Part shown: positions 33,766-43,520 of the stretch, one piece after another
How the letters are laid out: each line of letters opens with the position of its first letter
Numbering within the stretch: position 1 is the first letter of the stretch
Origin: Sternotherus odoratus
Lineage: Eukaryota; Chordata; Testudines; Kinosternidae
DNA length: 64,000 bases
Reading direction: 5' to 3'
Assembly: GCA_032164245.1 (NCBI GenBank)
Contig: JAVMKO010000006.1
Location: 38,466,319-38,530,318 of the forward strand
Program-made: the position numbers and the translations under genes
The notes under the pieces: generated by a model
The model's input: the letters and a program-made list of their open reading frames with translations, nothing else
The model's database searches: none
What the model was told of the DNA's origin: nothing

Positions 33766-34439
33766 CCAGAGCCCCACATCTTGTGGATTTGTGGCTATGC
33801 ATCCTTGCTCAATTCTTATGCATTTTCTGTTTGATTGAATATGTTTTTAATAAATACATTGGAGAAGGATGTTCCAGCCTGAGATTATTTTGAATCTCAG
33901 GAAACACTTACAATAATGGTTTGGATTTTTGTGACAATATTTTGCAAAGTGTTTGCTGTATTGAATAATTTCATGTTATTGTACAATAATAATATCATTT
34001 ATCCATGGGAGGTTGTGGAGAAGGGACGAAATATAAAAATATGTTCTTGTAAACTATAAACAAGCAATGTGCTCAGAGGAGTTATTTCCTGCTAAATGTA
34101 GATTTGAAAATAATTTTGTTTCATTGTGCATTAGGACACCAAAGAAGATCTCAAAACTGAGGAATTCATCTCAGTTACTATACATAGAAAGAAACAGAAA
34201 GGTGTCTCTCTCTCTCTCTTTGTTATTTTAGTGCAGTACATCTCATTCCTCTTCCAAATGAAATGATATACCCAGTTGGAAAACTATTGCTGTATTTTCC
34301 AATAAAAGGCCTAAACAGCCCATTTGTTAATCTCACAGCAAATGTTTTGTTACTTTTTTTTTCTTAATTGGATTATCCTTCTGGAAGATGCAGCAGTCAG
34401 TAGAATAAATAAAGTACTGGGTCCCTATAGTCTCCCTGA
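33766..34439. other. Intron, no recognised element
   Basis: AT-rich sequence with a short CT run at 34205-34220. No gene signal. Confidence 0.45.
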
Positions 34440-35340
34440 TGGCTAGCACAAAATTCCATTAACGTAGATAAAAGTTATTTGTATCCTGTGAGTGGGTGGG
34501 GAGTGAGGATACAACCCCTGGATTCCAGTTGCTAAGGACTTCCAAATAAGGCTGTTGTGGAAAATATAGGAAGGAAGGAAAAAAATGTTTGTGCCCAAGC
34601 TCTAACCCACTTTCATACTCACATCCACACCACCCAGGCTGGCCAGGCCTGAGACATACCGTCAGAAGGTGGGGGAGGGAATGGACTGAAGTTTGTCCTG
34701 TACACAGAGCGTCCAGAGGTCCACTGCCAATCTCCAACTTGCTTCCACTCTCGGGAGGGCTTTTAAGATCTCTTGAGGACGTCCCTTCAGAGACCTTTGT
34801 CCCTGTGCTTGGTATTCCAGTCCAGACCACCTTTTGTGGCTTCTCCAGCTTCCCCAAAACACACTGGCTCCAGGGTTGAAAAGGCAGACTGTTGAGTCTT
34901 ACTGGGCGGCCAGCCTTGGCAAATGTGTAATCTCAGTCCTGCAACTTGTTTTGCCTTTGTTTTGCTTCTGTCTATATTTTTCACAGCCAGCTAGTTTTTT
35001 GGTGCTTGGCATGGTCTGTGTCAAGTCTTGACCTTGAATGCAGAGCAGCTCTCTCTTTATCTCTAGGCCAAGCTGACTTTTCAAATTAACCTGTTCTCTG
35101 TTCTTTTCTTCTTCTCCCCCCTCTCTTGGCCTCTCAACCTGCAAAGGAAACTTCCATTCCCATTCACACCTTTAACTTTTCCCAAAATGCTTTGTGATGC
35201 CTGCAATAGCATTAGCCACGTACAATGCTGATCTGCCTCCCCAGGGGACTTGATGGAGAAGGCCTTTGGGGTGTGACAGGAACACCCATGAAATTTCATC
35301 ATTCTCAGATGTACCATCTTAAAGAAATGGTGCGGCCAAA
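34440..35340. other. GC-richer unclassified block, possible LTR remnant
   Basis: The composition rises above the flanks and CT-rich text such as CCAGTCCAGACCACCTTTTG and CTCTCTTTATCTCTAGGCC recalls old LTR or retroviral sequence. No TG...CA ends, tRNA primer site or recognisable protein was found. Short frames on both strands (60-130 residues) show no domain. I cannot classify it. Confidence 0.25.
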
Positions 35341-36207
35341 ACAGCATTACAGCTTTATAAGGCACATAGATTGTGACTAGAGTTGAGTAAACAATGCAAA
35401 ATAAATAAATAAAAATGGAAAATTATGTTAATATTTGCTCAGCTTTATAAATGAATTCAATTCATATTACCTATGCTTGCTCTCTTTTTGTTCATTCCCA
35501 CAAATATTTGTGCAGTTGAGTTTTACTGGCATTAGTGATTCTGGAAAGCAAATTTCAAAGTTGCAAGTGCAAGTATTCACATAAATTGTGAACTTTTGAT
35601 TAGGCTGTCAGTATTTGCTTTAGATGTGGTTGTGTATCATCCTATCAGGGAATGGAAAGCATACCTTGTTCCTTATCACAGCAATCATAATGTCAAGATA
35701 ATGTCAAGATGTTTGCCCAGGAATTAGCAGATTAGAGGTTGGTTAAAGCCTGATATGCAGAATGTGGATAAAATGATGGACTCCAGAATTCTGGAGCAAT
35801 TTCTACAAGGCCTTCCTGAGAACACGTGTCTGGGTTGGTTAGGAGGCATCAATTCAAAAACCTGGAGGCAAAGGTCAAATTCACAGAGGAGTTTGAGGAA
35901 GCAGATTTTCCCTGAGATATGTTGGTAGGACTAGGAGAACAAGAGACCATAGAAAAAGGAGATGAAGGGATTCACCCTGACCAAAGATAAAAAAGGTAAA
36001 TGGGAGGAGATTAGATCTTTGAATTGCCTCTGGTACGAAGACCAGCGGTCTGAAATTGAATTATGGAGATGTTCCTCCCCTATGAAATATGACTTTTGTG
36101 ATGGCTACCGTGGAGGCAAGTGCAGGAAAAAGGCACCTGGTGTCTCTGCAAAAGAAGGGAGGGCACGAGGGAAATGGAACCTCAGCATTCGACAGTTGGG
36201 GAAGGTG
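35341..36207. other. Intron, no recognised element
   Basis: The 110-residue frame at 35962-36294 is Lys/Arg-rich and open, but lacks splice sites and any known motif. No supported gene. Confidence 0.4.
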
Positions 36208-36584
36208 TGTGACAGAGGGCTGGCTCCCAGCACTCTGATCTCTCAGACACAAAACTGCTCCCCTGGAGAAGGCTCATTGGGGATATGCAGCTAATTAGCT
36301 GATCAGTGTGGGAGAACCGAGGAACCAATGAGCCATCAGCTATGGAGTATAACAGAAGACACAGGAAAGACGTAAGAGTTAGCTGAGCCCAGTATGCTCT
36401 GAGATCAGAGATCTTGAGGAAGAGACACCTCTGTTTTTACCTGGCCCTGAGGGAACGAGCTAAATACTTTATTGCACAAGGCTGTACTAGTGTTGGTGAT
36501 GGGAATGAAAATAAATTCATATGAAGTTGCCACTGAGGGGTTTCTGTGGCATCAGAGGACAGTGATAGAGGGTGCCATGTTACA
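36208..36584 (+). mobile_element. Possible solo LTR
   Basis: It starts TGTGACAGAGGGCTGGCTCC and ends GTGCCATGTTACA, with AATAAA near 36512. These are LTR-like features, but no target duplication or partner LTR was found. Confidence 0.35.
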
Positions 36585-37092
36585 GTCACCTCAGTGTAAA
36601 TGAGAAAATGGGAAAGTTTTCATTCATTTTGTGATTTAGAGTTCATGGCTGACTGTTATCTTTGTAATGAGCTAAACCAACACCCTGGATTCAAAACCTC
36701 CTGAGCTTTGGAAAACTTAAGAGAGGATCCAAGTCCCGATATGAACTTTTCTACTAGCCCCAGTCGAAAAACTTTTCTACTGGTGATTCCCTCCCCCTGC
36801 CTCTTGTTCCAGTGTCTGTCATTTCTGCTCGTATTAGAAGAGTTCAGCTTAATCCATGTGTTTCCGATCTCATTCCATCTGTTGTTTTGCAAGAGTGCCT
36901 TCCTTTTATATCATTAATTCCTCTTTGATTTCTGGTCTTTTTCATTCAAGTGGAGTGAGTGGAGCCAGTTCTGAAAAGACTTGGCTTACAGTAAAAGATT
37001 GATAACAATTGTCATCTGACTTCCATTTCTTTCTAACATACCTGAGTGCATTGTCCTTACCAAATATTACTGTCTATACATTATTATAATTT
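36585..37092. other. Intron, no recognised element
   Basis: AT-rich sequence up to the 5S-headed SINE insertion site. No gene signal. Confidence 0.4.
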
Positions 37093-37109
37093 ACTTGGTT
37101 CATGGTGAC

Positions 37110-37229
37110 ACATATGGCTAAACCACCCTGAACATGCCCGATCCCGTCTGATCTCGGAAGCTAAGCAGGGTTTGGCCTGGCTAGTACTTGGATGGGAGAC
37201 CTCCTGGGAATACCAGGTGCTGTAGGCTT
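37110..37229 (+). pseudogene. 5S rRNA-derived sequence (SINE head) with intact internal promoter
   Basis: About 120 nt align end to end with vertebrate 5S rRNA as I remember it, with some 15 differences. The RNA polymerase III control region is well kept: box A AGCTAAGCAGGG, the intermediate element near GGCTAGTAC, and box C TGGATGGGAGACC. No T-run terminator follows the 5S part, so transcription would read through into the SINE body. That fits a SINE head better than a functional 5S gene. Confidence 0.9.
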
Positions 37230-37389
37230 AACACCTGGCAGTAGGTATAAAATGCCTCCAACGACAGATGGAACGACGCATTGGTTGGTCGATTGGTTGG
37301 ACGCATTGATTGGTATCCCAGTCATATCACTGGTTGTGTCCAGTCTAAATGGACCCTGCCATAGTGAAGGAATAATGCTAGGAAAAACA
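37110..37389 (+). mobile_element. 5S rRNA-headed SINE, 280 bp, perfect 17-bp TSD
   Basis: ACTTGGTTCATGGTGAC occurs exactly at 37093-37109 and 37390-37406. The insert begins precisely at nucleotide 1 of a 5S rRNA-like head (37110-37229) and continues into a 160-bp body with no tRNA-like part that I can see. The body has 12-bp near-repeats (CATTGGTTGG, GATTGGTTGG, CATTGATTGG) and ends AATAATGCTAGGAAAAACA. The long perfect target duplication shows LINE-type target-primed insertion, fairly recent for this window. The 3' end does not resemble the CR1 ending CTATGATTCT, so another LINE may have mobilised it. This is a SINE3-type architecture. A readthrough 5S pseudogene with unique 3' sequence is the alternative. 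Confidence 0.85.
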
Positions 37390-37406
37390 ACTTGGTTCAT
37401 GGTGAC

Positions 37407-39989
37407 CTGGGGTTAGTTCAGGTTATTTGACCAACCAGCTTTCATTAGGTTCTTAATCAACTTATTTCTGCCAAACCTCAAGGCTTTTCACTGGTATCTT
37501 ACCTGATTTATCAGTGAACTTGGATATACTCACTCATGGGATCCTCATGCATGCTGTAATTAATCTTCTGGTTTTGGCATTCAGGATTCAGCACTTAAAT
37601 AGTTTGAGTTTTCCTTACAGATTCTTCATGCCAGGTTTTATGTAATAAGAACTTATCTCAAGTTAATAATTTTGATGTGGATGTGCTCCAGACCTCAGTC
37701 ATTTGCGCTTTGTAAGAAGGAAAACAATCTGTTATGAATTAATAAGGGCATATGGACTAATAGTTCCAACTAGATATGCTATTCCAATTTAAATCCTGCC
37801 CTGAATTAAAGAACATTATTGATGTGCACTGTTAAACAGATGCTGCATTTTGCAGTGCTGGGCAAAGTGATTCCTCTTTGTATGCACAGACATACCATGT
37901 ATATAGCTTATACAAATGCTGGTTTCACATCTGTTCATGTGATACTGGGGCATTTGTGATCAATAAACAGAGGAACTTTATAATTGCCTTTTTTAAACCA
38001 GGGGATTTCTGGTGAAGAGCCCTGTCATAGGCACCTCCTTCGCTACCTGGAGAACCTCACTGCCTGGCCAGCTGAGATGGTTTCACAGTTACAAACACAA
38101 ACGGAGCTTTGCAGACCAGGCTCACACCCGGAGCCCTTCTTGTGCTGCCAGTTGCTTCCTATTTCATCCCCTTAATTTCATCCCCACAATGATCTTGTTA
38201 ACCCAGTGATTGTCACCCAGGTGCTCACAATCCCCCAACAGAAAGTGTATAATTGCCTTCAGCATTCAGCCATTCAGATGCTGCTGATAGCACCCTGTCA
38301 CAGGGTCTTGGTTCTAGAATTTACTTCCCCCTCTTCTGAAAGAGCCTAGATGCATTGCCCCTCAGTGCACGTTATTGGACCTGTTTTCCCAGGCCTTCCA
38401 TGACAGGGTAGGATGAGTGAGTTGGGATGTCTGAGGGAGACTTTTATTTTATTGTTGGGGGTCCTTACTGTGGACAGTGCTCAAATGTACTGTTTTGTTT
38501 TGGAGCTTTATTGTTCAGTGTGCGATTTTATAAATAATAGGTGCTTTTCTGAACTGAAATAAATCTAGCGAAATAGTCACTTCCTTTTAGAGATAAGGGG
38601 CTCACAAGACTTTGCTTTGGGTTTGGCAAATCCTCAAATGTTGTATTTTGCCATTACAATGGTCAAACAAAAAACACCCTTGGTTTTAGTTTCCAATTCA
38701 CCTGCGACTTGCAGCGATGTGGAGTATCTTCCAAATATCCCCTTGCACACATCTGACATGCTCAAAATACAACAATAATCTCCATTTCCCCTTTAAAGGG
38801 TCCTTGCCATGTTTCTAGGGCTGTCAGGATAATGCCATAAAATAAATGAAAACTTCAGAATCTTCAATAGATATCTGCATATTAGAAATATACAGGTGTC
38901 CAATCTCCTTGCACTGACAGGAAGGAAAGCCACTGAGGGTAGGAAACAAGTGAAGGGGACCCCCTTGGGAGAAATGTGGAGAGAAGCATTAGCAGGTGAT
39001 GAGGTGAGCTTTTTGGAAGAAGGGAAGCAGATTAAAAGTCTCTCACAGGAGCAAGAGGAAGGGGATTCCTGAGTAGGTGCTGGGACTAAGGGCAAGACAT
39101 CAGTGATAGTTATTCTTACTTATTTCCTCCCCAGCACAGACGTGGATGTGAAGAAGCCCCCCTGCAGTTTTGGAATCCATTTGAATTCTAAACCACGGGG
39201 AGTGGTCCAGATCTAGTGCTCTGAATCAAATCTGACCATATCTGGATTTGGGGCACTTGTTTCGGTCCATCTCTGTGCCAGGTTTTTTCACACTTGGCCC
39301 ATATCTGGAAGTACTTTTCACTGATCAGGGCGCAGTATGAAAGCATGCTAAAAGGACCCTTTTTCAAGACAAGTCGGTATTTTTAAAATTCCTTACCTGT
39401 CTTACCATTAGCAAGACCTTAGGTTATGGACACTGGGAAAATTTAAAACATTGAATTTACTCTTCACAGGCTCTTTTTATCTCATATTTCACCCAGATTG
39501 GACCATGCAGCTAGAGTGGCCCATGTCACTTCCCTTTAAAGCATGTTTTGCTTTTATTCTAATGCAGTAGCACAATGCTTGTGTTTCCAATCCTTGCAAA
39601 TATCGGGTACCCTTTTGTATAAACATTTCCTGGCAACTACAAGGACAGCATTAGTAATTTGACAGGAGCCTGAGGGTTTCCCTTCTATAATATGCATATA
39701 TATAAAAACACACAAGCCCATTTGCTTGCGTTGGTGGGTATCTTCCTTGATACAGAAGGGGATATTGCTTAATGTTTAGTTCACTCGCAATGGAAAAACC
39801 TGCAGTTGATTAGCTCTGTCCTCATGTTGCAGTTACAAGGAGAGGGCGGCCATGGACTGTATTTTATGATTCCATAGAATGCACATTGTATACTCCTGGT
39901 CTACGTCCAAAAAATTTGGATTTTCTTTTTTTTAATTTAATTTAATTAAAATATTTCCTTTCATAATGTAGAGCTACATAGCATCCTCT
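37407..39989. other. Intron, no recognised element
   Basis: AT-rich sequence with a TTTAATTTAATTTAATTAAA tract near 39926. The short frames show no domain. No bounded repeat was recognised. Confidence 0.45.
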
Positions 39990-42400
39990 GCTGTGTATGT
40001 CTGTGACAAAAATGGGCACCGGCGCGGGGCAGCTGGAGCGTGCGGCGCGTCCAGCCTAGGGGTCCCCAAGGCACTGGTGCGGGGCAGCTGGGAGGACACA
40101 GTGGTTCCAATCTGGGGTCTTCCATGGGGCACGTGGCTGATCGCCTTGTAGGCAGCCCTGCCGTGCGGTGCCCACGATGTATGCACTCTCTGCCGGGGGC
40201 ACCGAGGCGGCGAGTGGGGACCAGGGCCAGGGGGGCACGTGGCGCAAGTCTCTATGCTAATCAATGCGTACAATAAAACCACTAGTGTGATGAAAGAGGA
40301 AGTAGTGGGGATGCACATGTCGGTGACGGTGGCCTCGCTCAGATGCGTCGTTGTCTGTAATGGCACCTTATTTTTTAAAGCTTAAAGTCTATCCTTGCAA
40401 TGCCAAAGACAAAGAGGCGAAACTGCAGTTTTAATGACGATCTCCAGAAGGAATTCAAATTTATTAAACTGGACAAACTATGTAGTGATGAAACAAATGT
40501 GGTATGCCAACACTGTAATGTCCATTTTTCCATTGCTCATGGAGGTAGAAGTGACATCAACCAACATCTACATAGCCAGAAACATAAGGATGCTGAAAAG
40601 ACTCTGGGTTCAGTTAAAAACATCAATTCGTTTATGAGATGTGATGGTGATAGTGAAAGCGATAAAATTGCAGCAAGTGAAGCTCTTTTCGCTTATCATA
40701 CTGTGCATCATGGCCAAAGTTTTCGCACAAATGATTGCTTGTCGACATTGATAAAGAAAATTTATGAACCAAAATTTTCCTCAGCACGTACCAAATCAGA
40801 AGCAATAATTACCAATGTTTTATCTCCATACATATTGGGCAAAGTAATAGAGGATTTGAATAACACAAAAAGCATTACATCTCAGTTTAGATGCATCAAA
40901 CAAAAAAGACATCAAATTTTTTCCAATTGTTGTACGGTACTTTTTGCCAAATTGTGGTGTTCAAGACAAAATTATAGACTTTGTTTCATTACCTGGTGAA
41001 ACATCCGATCTACAGTGTGCTATGTTGAAGGAAGTAATTGACAAATTTGCTTTACAAAACAAAATTGTTGCTTTGTGTGCAGATAACACGAAAACCAATT
41101 TTGGTGGTTGCAAAAGACTTGGCAAAAATAATGTGTGGCGAAAACTTGAAACTGAACTGAAGAGGCCGATTATCGGTATTGGTTGTGGGGCACACATTAT
41201 ACACAATTGTCTCTAGTGTGCTGTCGACTGTTTACCAATTGATATTGAATGTTTTGCAGTGAAAGTATACAAATGCTTCCATATATACACAGTTAGAGTT
41301 GAAGAACTGAAAAACTTTTGTGACTTTGCAGGAAACAATTACCCTAAATTGTTAAGAGCATGGAAATACAAGATTTTTGTCCTTGTGTCCATCAATTGAC
41401 AGAATTTTAAGCATGTTTGATGGGCTTACTTCTGATATTCTTTCTCAAGAAAAATGCCCTGTTATCTTGCGAAAATGGTTTGAAGATCCTTGTTTGAAAT
41501 TGTGGTTGTCGTTTACAAGAGATCAAGTATCTACGTTCCAAACATACATTAGTTTAATTGAAAAAGATAATATTTCAGCTACAGAAGTAGCCATAAACAT
41601 TGAAAATCTTGCAAACAATTTAGAGTCCAGAAAAAGTGAAGTGTTTGTAACTACTGATGTCAAAAAACAACTGAAAATGTTAGTAGATTCAGGAGAAATT
41701 AATGAGGCTAAGTTTTTTGAGGTAGTCGAGAATTTCTATGAAACCAGCTTAGAATATATCAACAAGTAGAAGTGCAGTGTAGGAAACACTGAGAAGTTCA
41801 AGTGGGTGCTACTAAGGAAGACACCTGAATGGAAAAAAATATAGGACAGCCTGAACGAGGAACTCATCACACGCATAGAAACAGAAGAAACTCGTGTATT
41901 CGATCAGTGGACCCTCATAAAATCTACAATTGTGAGGCAGTTGGATACATGGAATAAAGAAAACATTTCTGTATCTGATAGATGGGTAAAGATTTTTTCT
42001 GAAATGAGCGAAAAACGCCTAGACTTTCAAGACTTTTGTAATATTGTAGAGTTTATTCTTTGTCTTCCAGGAAGTACAGCACCTGTTGAGAGAATATTTT
42101 CTGTTATGAACAGTATGTGGTCAAAGGAGAAATCTAGATTAAGTGTTAAGACAATGACGGCTATGTTAGTTGTAAAACAAAATTGTGTCATGGAGTGTGA
42201 GAAGTTTTATGATAAGGTATTGAAAGACCGAAATTTGCTGCGTAAGATTACTGCATCGGAGAAATATTCATGGTACGATCATGGTGAAATACAGTCCCCC
42301 TCTACGTCTACCTAAATTTTTGTATGAGTTTCTGTCACTGAAGAATAATTGTTAGCTCAAGTCAATATGTTCATGTAATAAAACTTTTTTATCCTCTTAC
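39990..42400 (+). mobile_element. Autonomous-type hAT element relic (limits approximate)
   Basis: A 5' GC-rich region (40015-40260) precedes the decayed transposase gene, and AATAAA follows it at 42378. I could not identify matching terminal inverted repeats. A shared ATCCTCT (39983-39989 and 42391-42397) might be part of a target duplication but is too short to rely on. The limits are therefore estimates. Confidence 0.5.
40400..42315 (+). pseudogene. hAT transposase pseudogene with BED-like zinc finger
   Basis: The start ATG at 40400 begins MPKTKRRNCSF. An N-terminal zinc finger follows (CQHC ... HLHSQKHKD, a C2H2 BED-like pattern at residues ~34-60), then a hAT body with ARTKSEAIITNVLSPY, ALCADNTKTNFGG (a likely catalytic Asp) and GCGAHIIHNCL, and a C-terminal dimerisation block with GSTAPVERIFSVMNSMWSKE. 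Lesions are a frameshift near 40888, a TAG at 41214-41216, a frameshift near 41360, and TAGs at 41767-41769 and 41842-41844, so no functional enzyme can be made. Only five lesions in 1.9 kb suggests moderate age. The closest relatives I recall are insect and vertebrate hAT proteins of the KIAA1586/ZMYM-like group. A domesticated host gene is excluded by the breaks. Confidence 0.88.
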
Positions 42401-42424
42401 TTTTTCATGAATACAGAATATTAC

Positions 42425-42492
42425 ATAACCCCGTCCCGTTTTTGCCATCCCAATGTCCTGTTTTTGTCTCCTGGAAATATGGTCAGCCTAGG
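42425..42492. repeat. Fragment of a GTGACC-ended MITE
   Basis: CCCGTCCCGTTTTTGCC ... AATGTCCTGTTTTTGTCTCC and AAATATGGTCAGCCTAGG resemble the family better preserved at 55017. It may be the right-hand half only. Confidence 0.45.
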
Positions 42493-42619
42493 GATGGATC
42501 ACTTGAAAATTGACCTGTTCTGTTCATTTCCTCTGAAGCACCTGGCACTGGCAACTGTCAGAAGACAGAATAGTGGACTAGATGGACCATTGGTTTGATC
42601 CAATATGGCCGTTCTTATG
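42493..42619 (+). mobile_element. CR1-like LINE 3' end (TGGCCGTTCTTATG subfamily)
   Basis: GATGGATCACTTGAAAATTG, ACCTGTTCTGTTCATTTCCT, CACCTGGCACTGGCAACTGT, GGACTAGATGGACCATTGGT and TATGGCCGTTCTTATG form a common reptile repeat end with the layout of a CR1 3' UTR. Assignment to CR1 is likely but not certain. Confidence 0.6.
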
Positions 42620-43149
42620 GGAAACCACCTCTAGGGTTGAGAAGGATCTTCATTTTCTATGGTCTGTTTAGTCCTTGGACTCTCTACTACAACTGCTAAC
42701 AGGTATGCCAGTTACAGTGGGGGTTCTAGCATATCACGATTCCACTAGGAAATATATTGAGACCACCAAACTAATTTAAAGTAGAACACACAATAGCTAG
42801 CAGATGGCATATCAATTTTTAATTGCTATCTATCTCATATAGGCTTTAACCAGTGAACTACCTACGATCAAGCTCTCTATCCCATTACAAATCCCCTGAG
42901 CCATTTACCTTCCAGTTCAAGATTTTTTTTAAAAAATAGATTTGGTTAGCAGTGTTTTATTTATTTGTCATTGTTCATTTGATTTATGTATAGCACTTTG
43001 ATCCAGGTAAGTAGTTCTCTCCCTAAACATATGATGGCAGTGTCATTAATGATCTTTAGAGAGATTAATTCTTGCTGGTATTGAGTCAAAAAGCAATGCA
43101 GGTATGATACAAGTATGATTCTGATGTGAGAATGTAGATTCTACATTCA
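42620..43149. other. Intron, no recognised element
   Basis: AT-rich sequence without a gene or bounded repeat. Confidence 0.4.
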
Positions 43150-43520
43150 TAGGTTCTAGAGATTGGAGATGCCTCTTAGATTGTCATGTCCATCCACTGC
43201 TAGCTCCGGATTGTTGTCAATTGTACAACTACTAGTATTTTGTTCAGTCAAGTTCTAAAGGTGCAAAGAGACAGAGCTCCCACCATGTCCCTCAGGAGGC
43301 TGTTATACAGACTAATACATTTTTGCCAGAAAGCTTTTTCCTAATATTTGGGCTGAACTTTCCATAACATAATTTCATCCCATTACTGCTAGTTATTCCC
43401 CTTTTACTATGCTACATCACTCTTCTCCCACCTTTGCGTTGACATCCTCCAGATATGTGTAGACTATTAACATGAGCCCATTTTCTTTCACCCAAGCCCA
43501 TATGAAGGTGAGCTGATCAG
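43150..43520. mobile_element. Old CR1/L3-like LINE fragment
   Basis: GAGCTCCCACCATGTCCCTC, then CAGAAAGCTTTTTCCTAATA, TTGGGCTGAACTTTCCATAA, CATAATTTCATCCCATTACT and CCTCCAGATATGTGTAGACT match, in order, an ancient CR1/L3 3' region as I remember it. It is considerably diverged, and no reverse transcriptase sequence is present. Confidence 0.6.

Noticed and set aside
34440..35340. Endogenous retrovirus coding region
   Set aside because: Composition is suggestive, but no gag, pol or env motif, primer site or paired LTR was found.
37110..37229. Functional 5S rRNA gene
   Set aside because: About 15 differences from vertebrate 5S, no T-run terminator at the 3' end, and a retroposition target duplication that starts exactly at its first base.
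39983..42397. Shared ATCCTCT as the target duplication of the autonomous hAT element
   Set aside because: Only seven bases and no matching inverted ends beside them.
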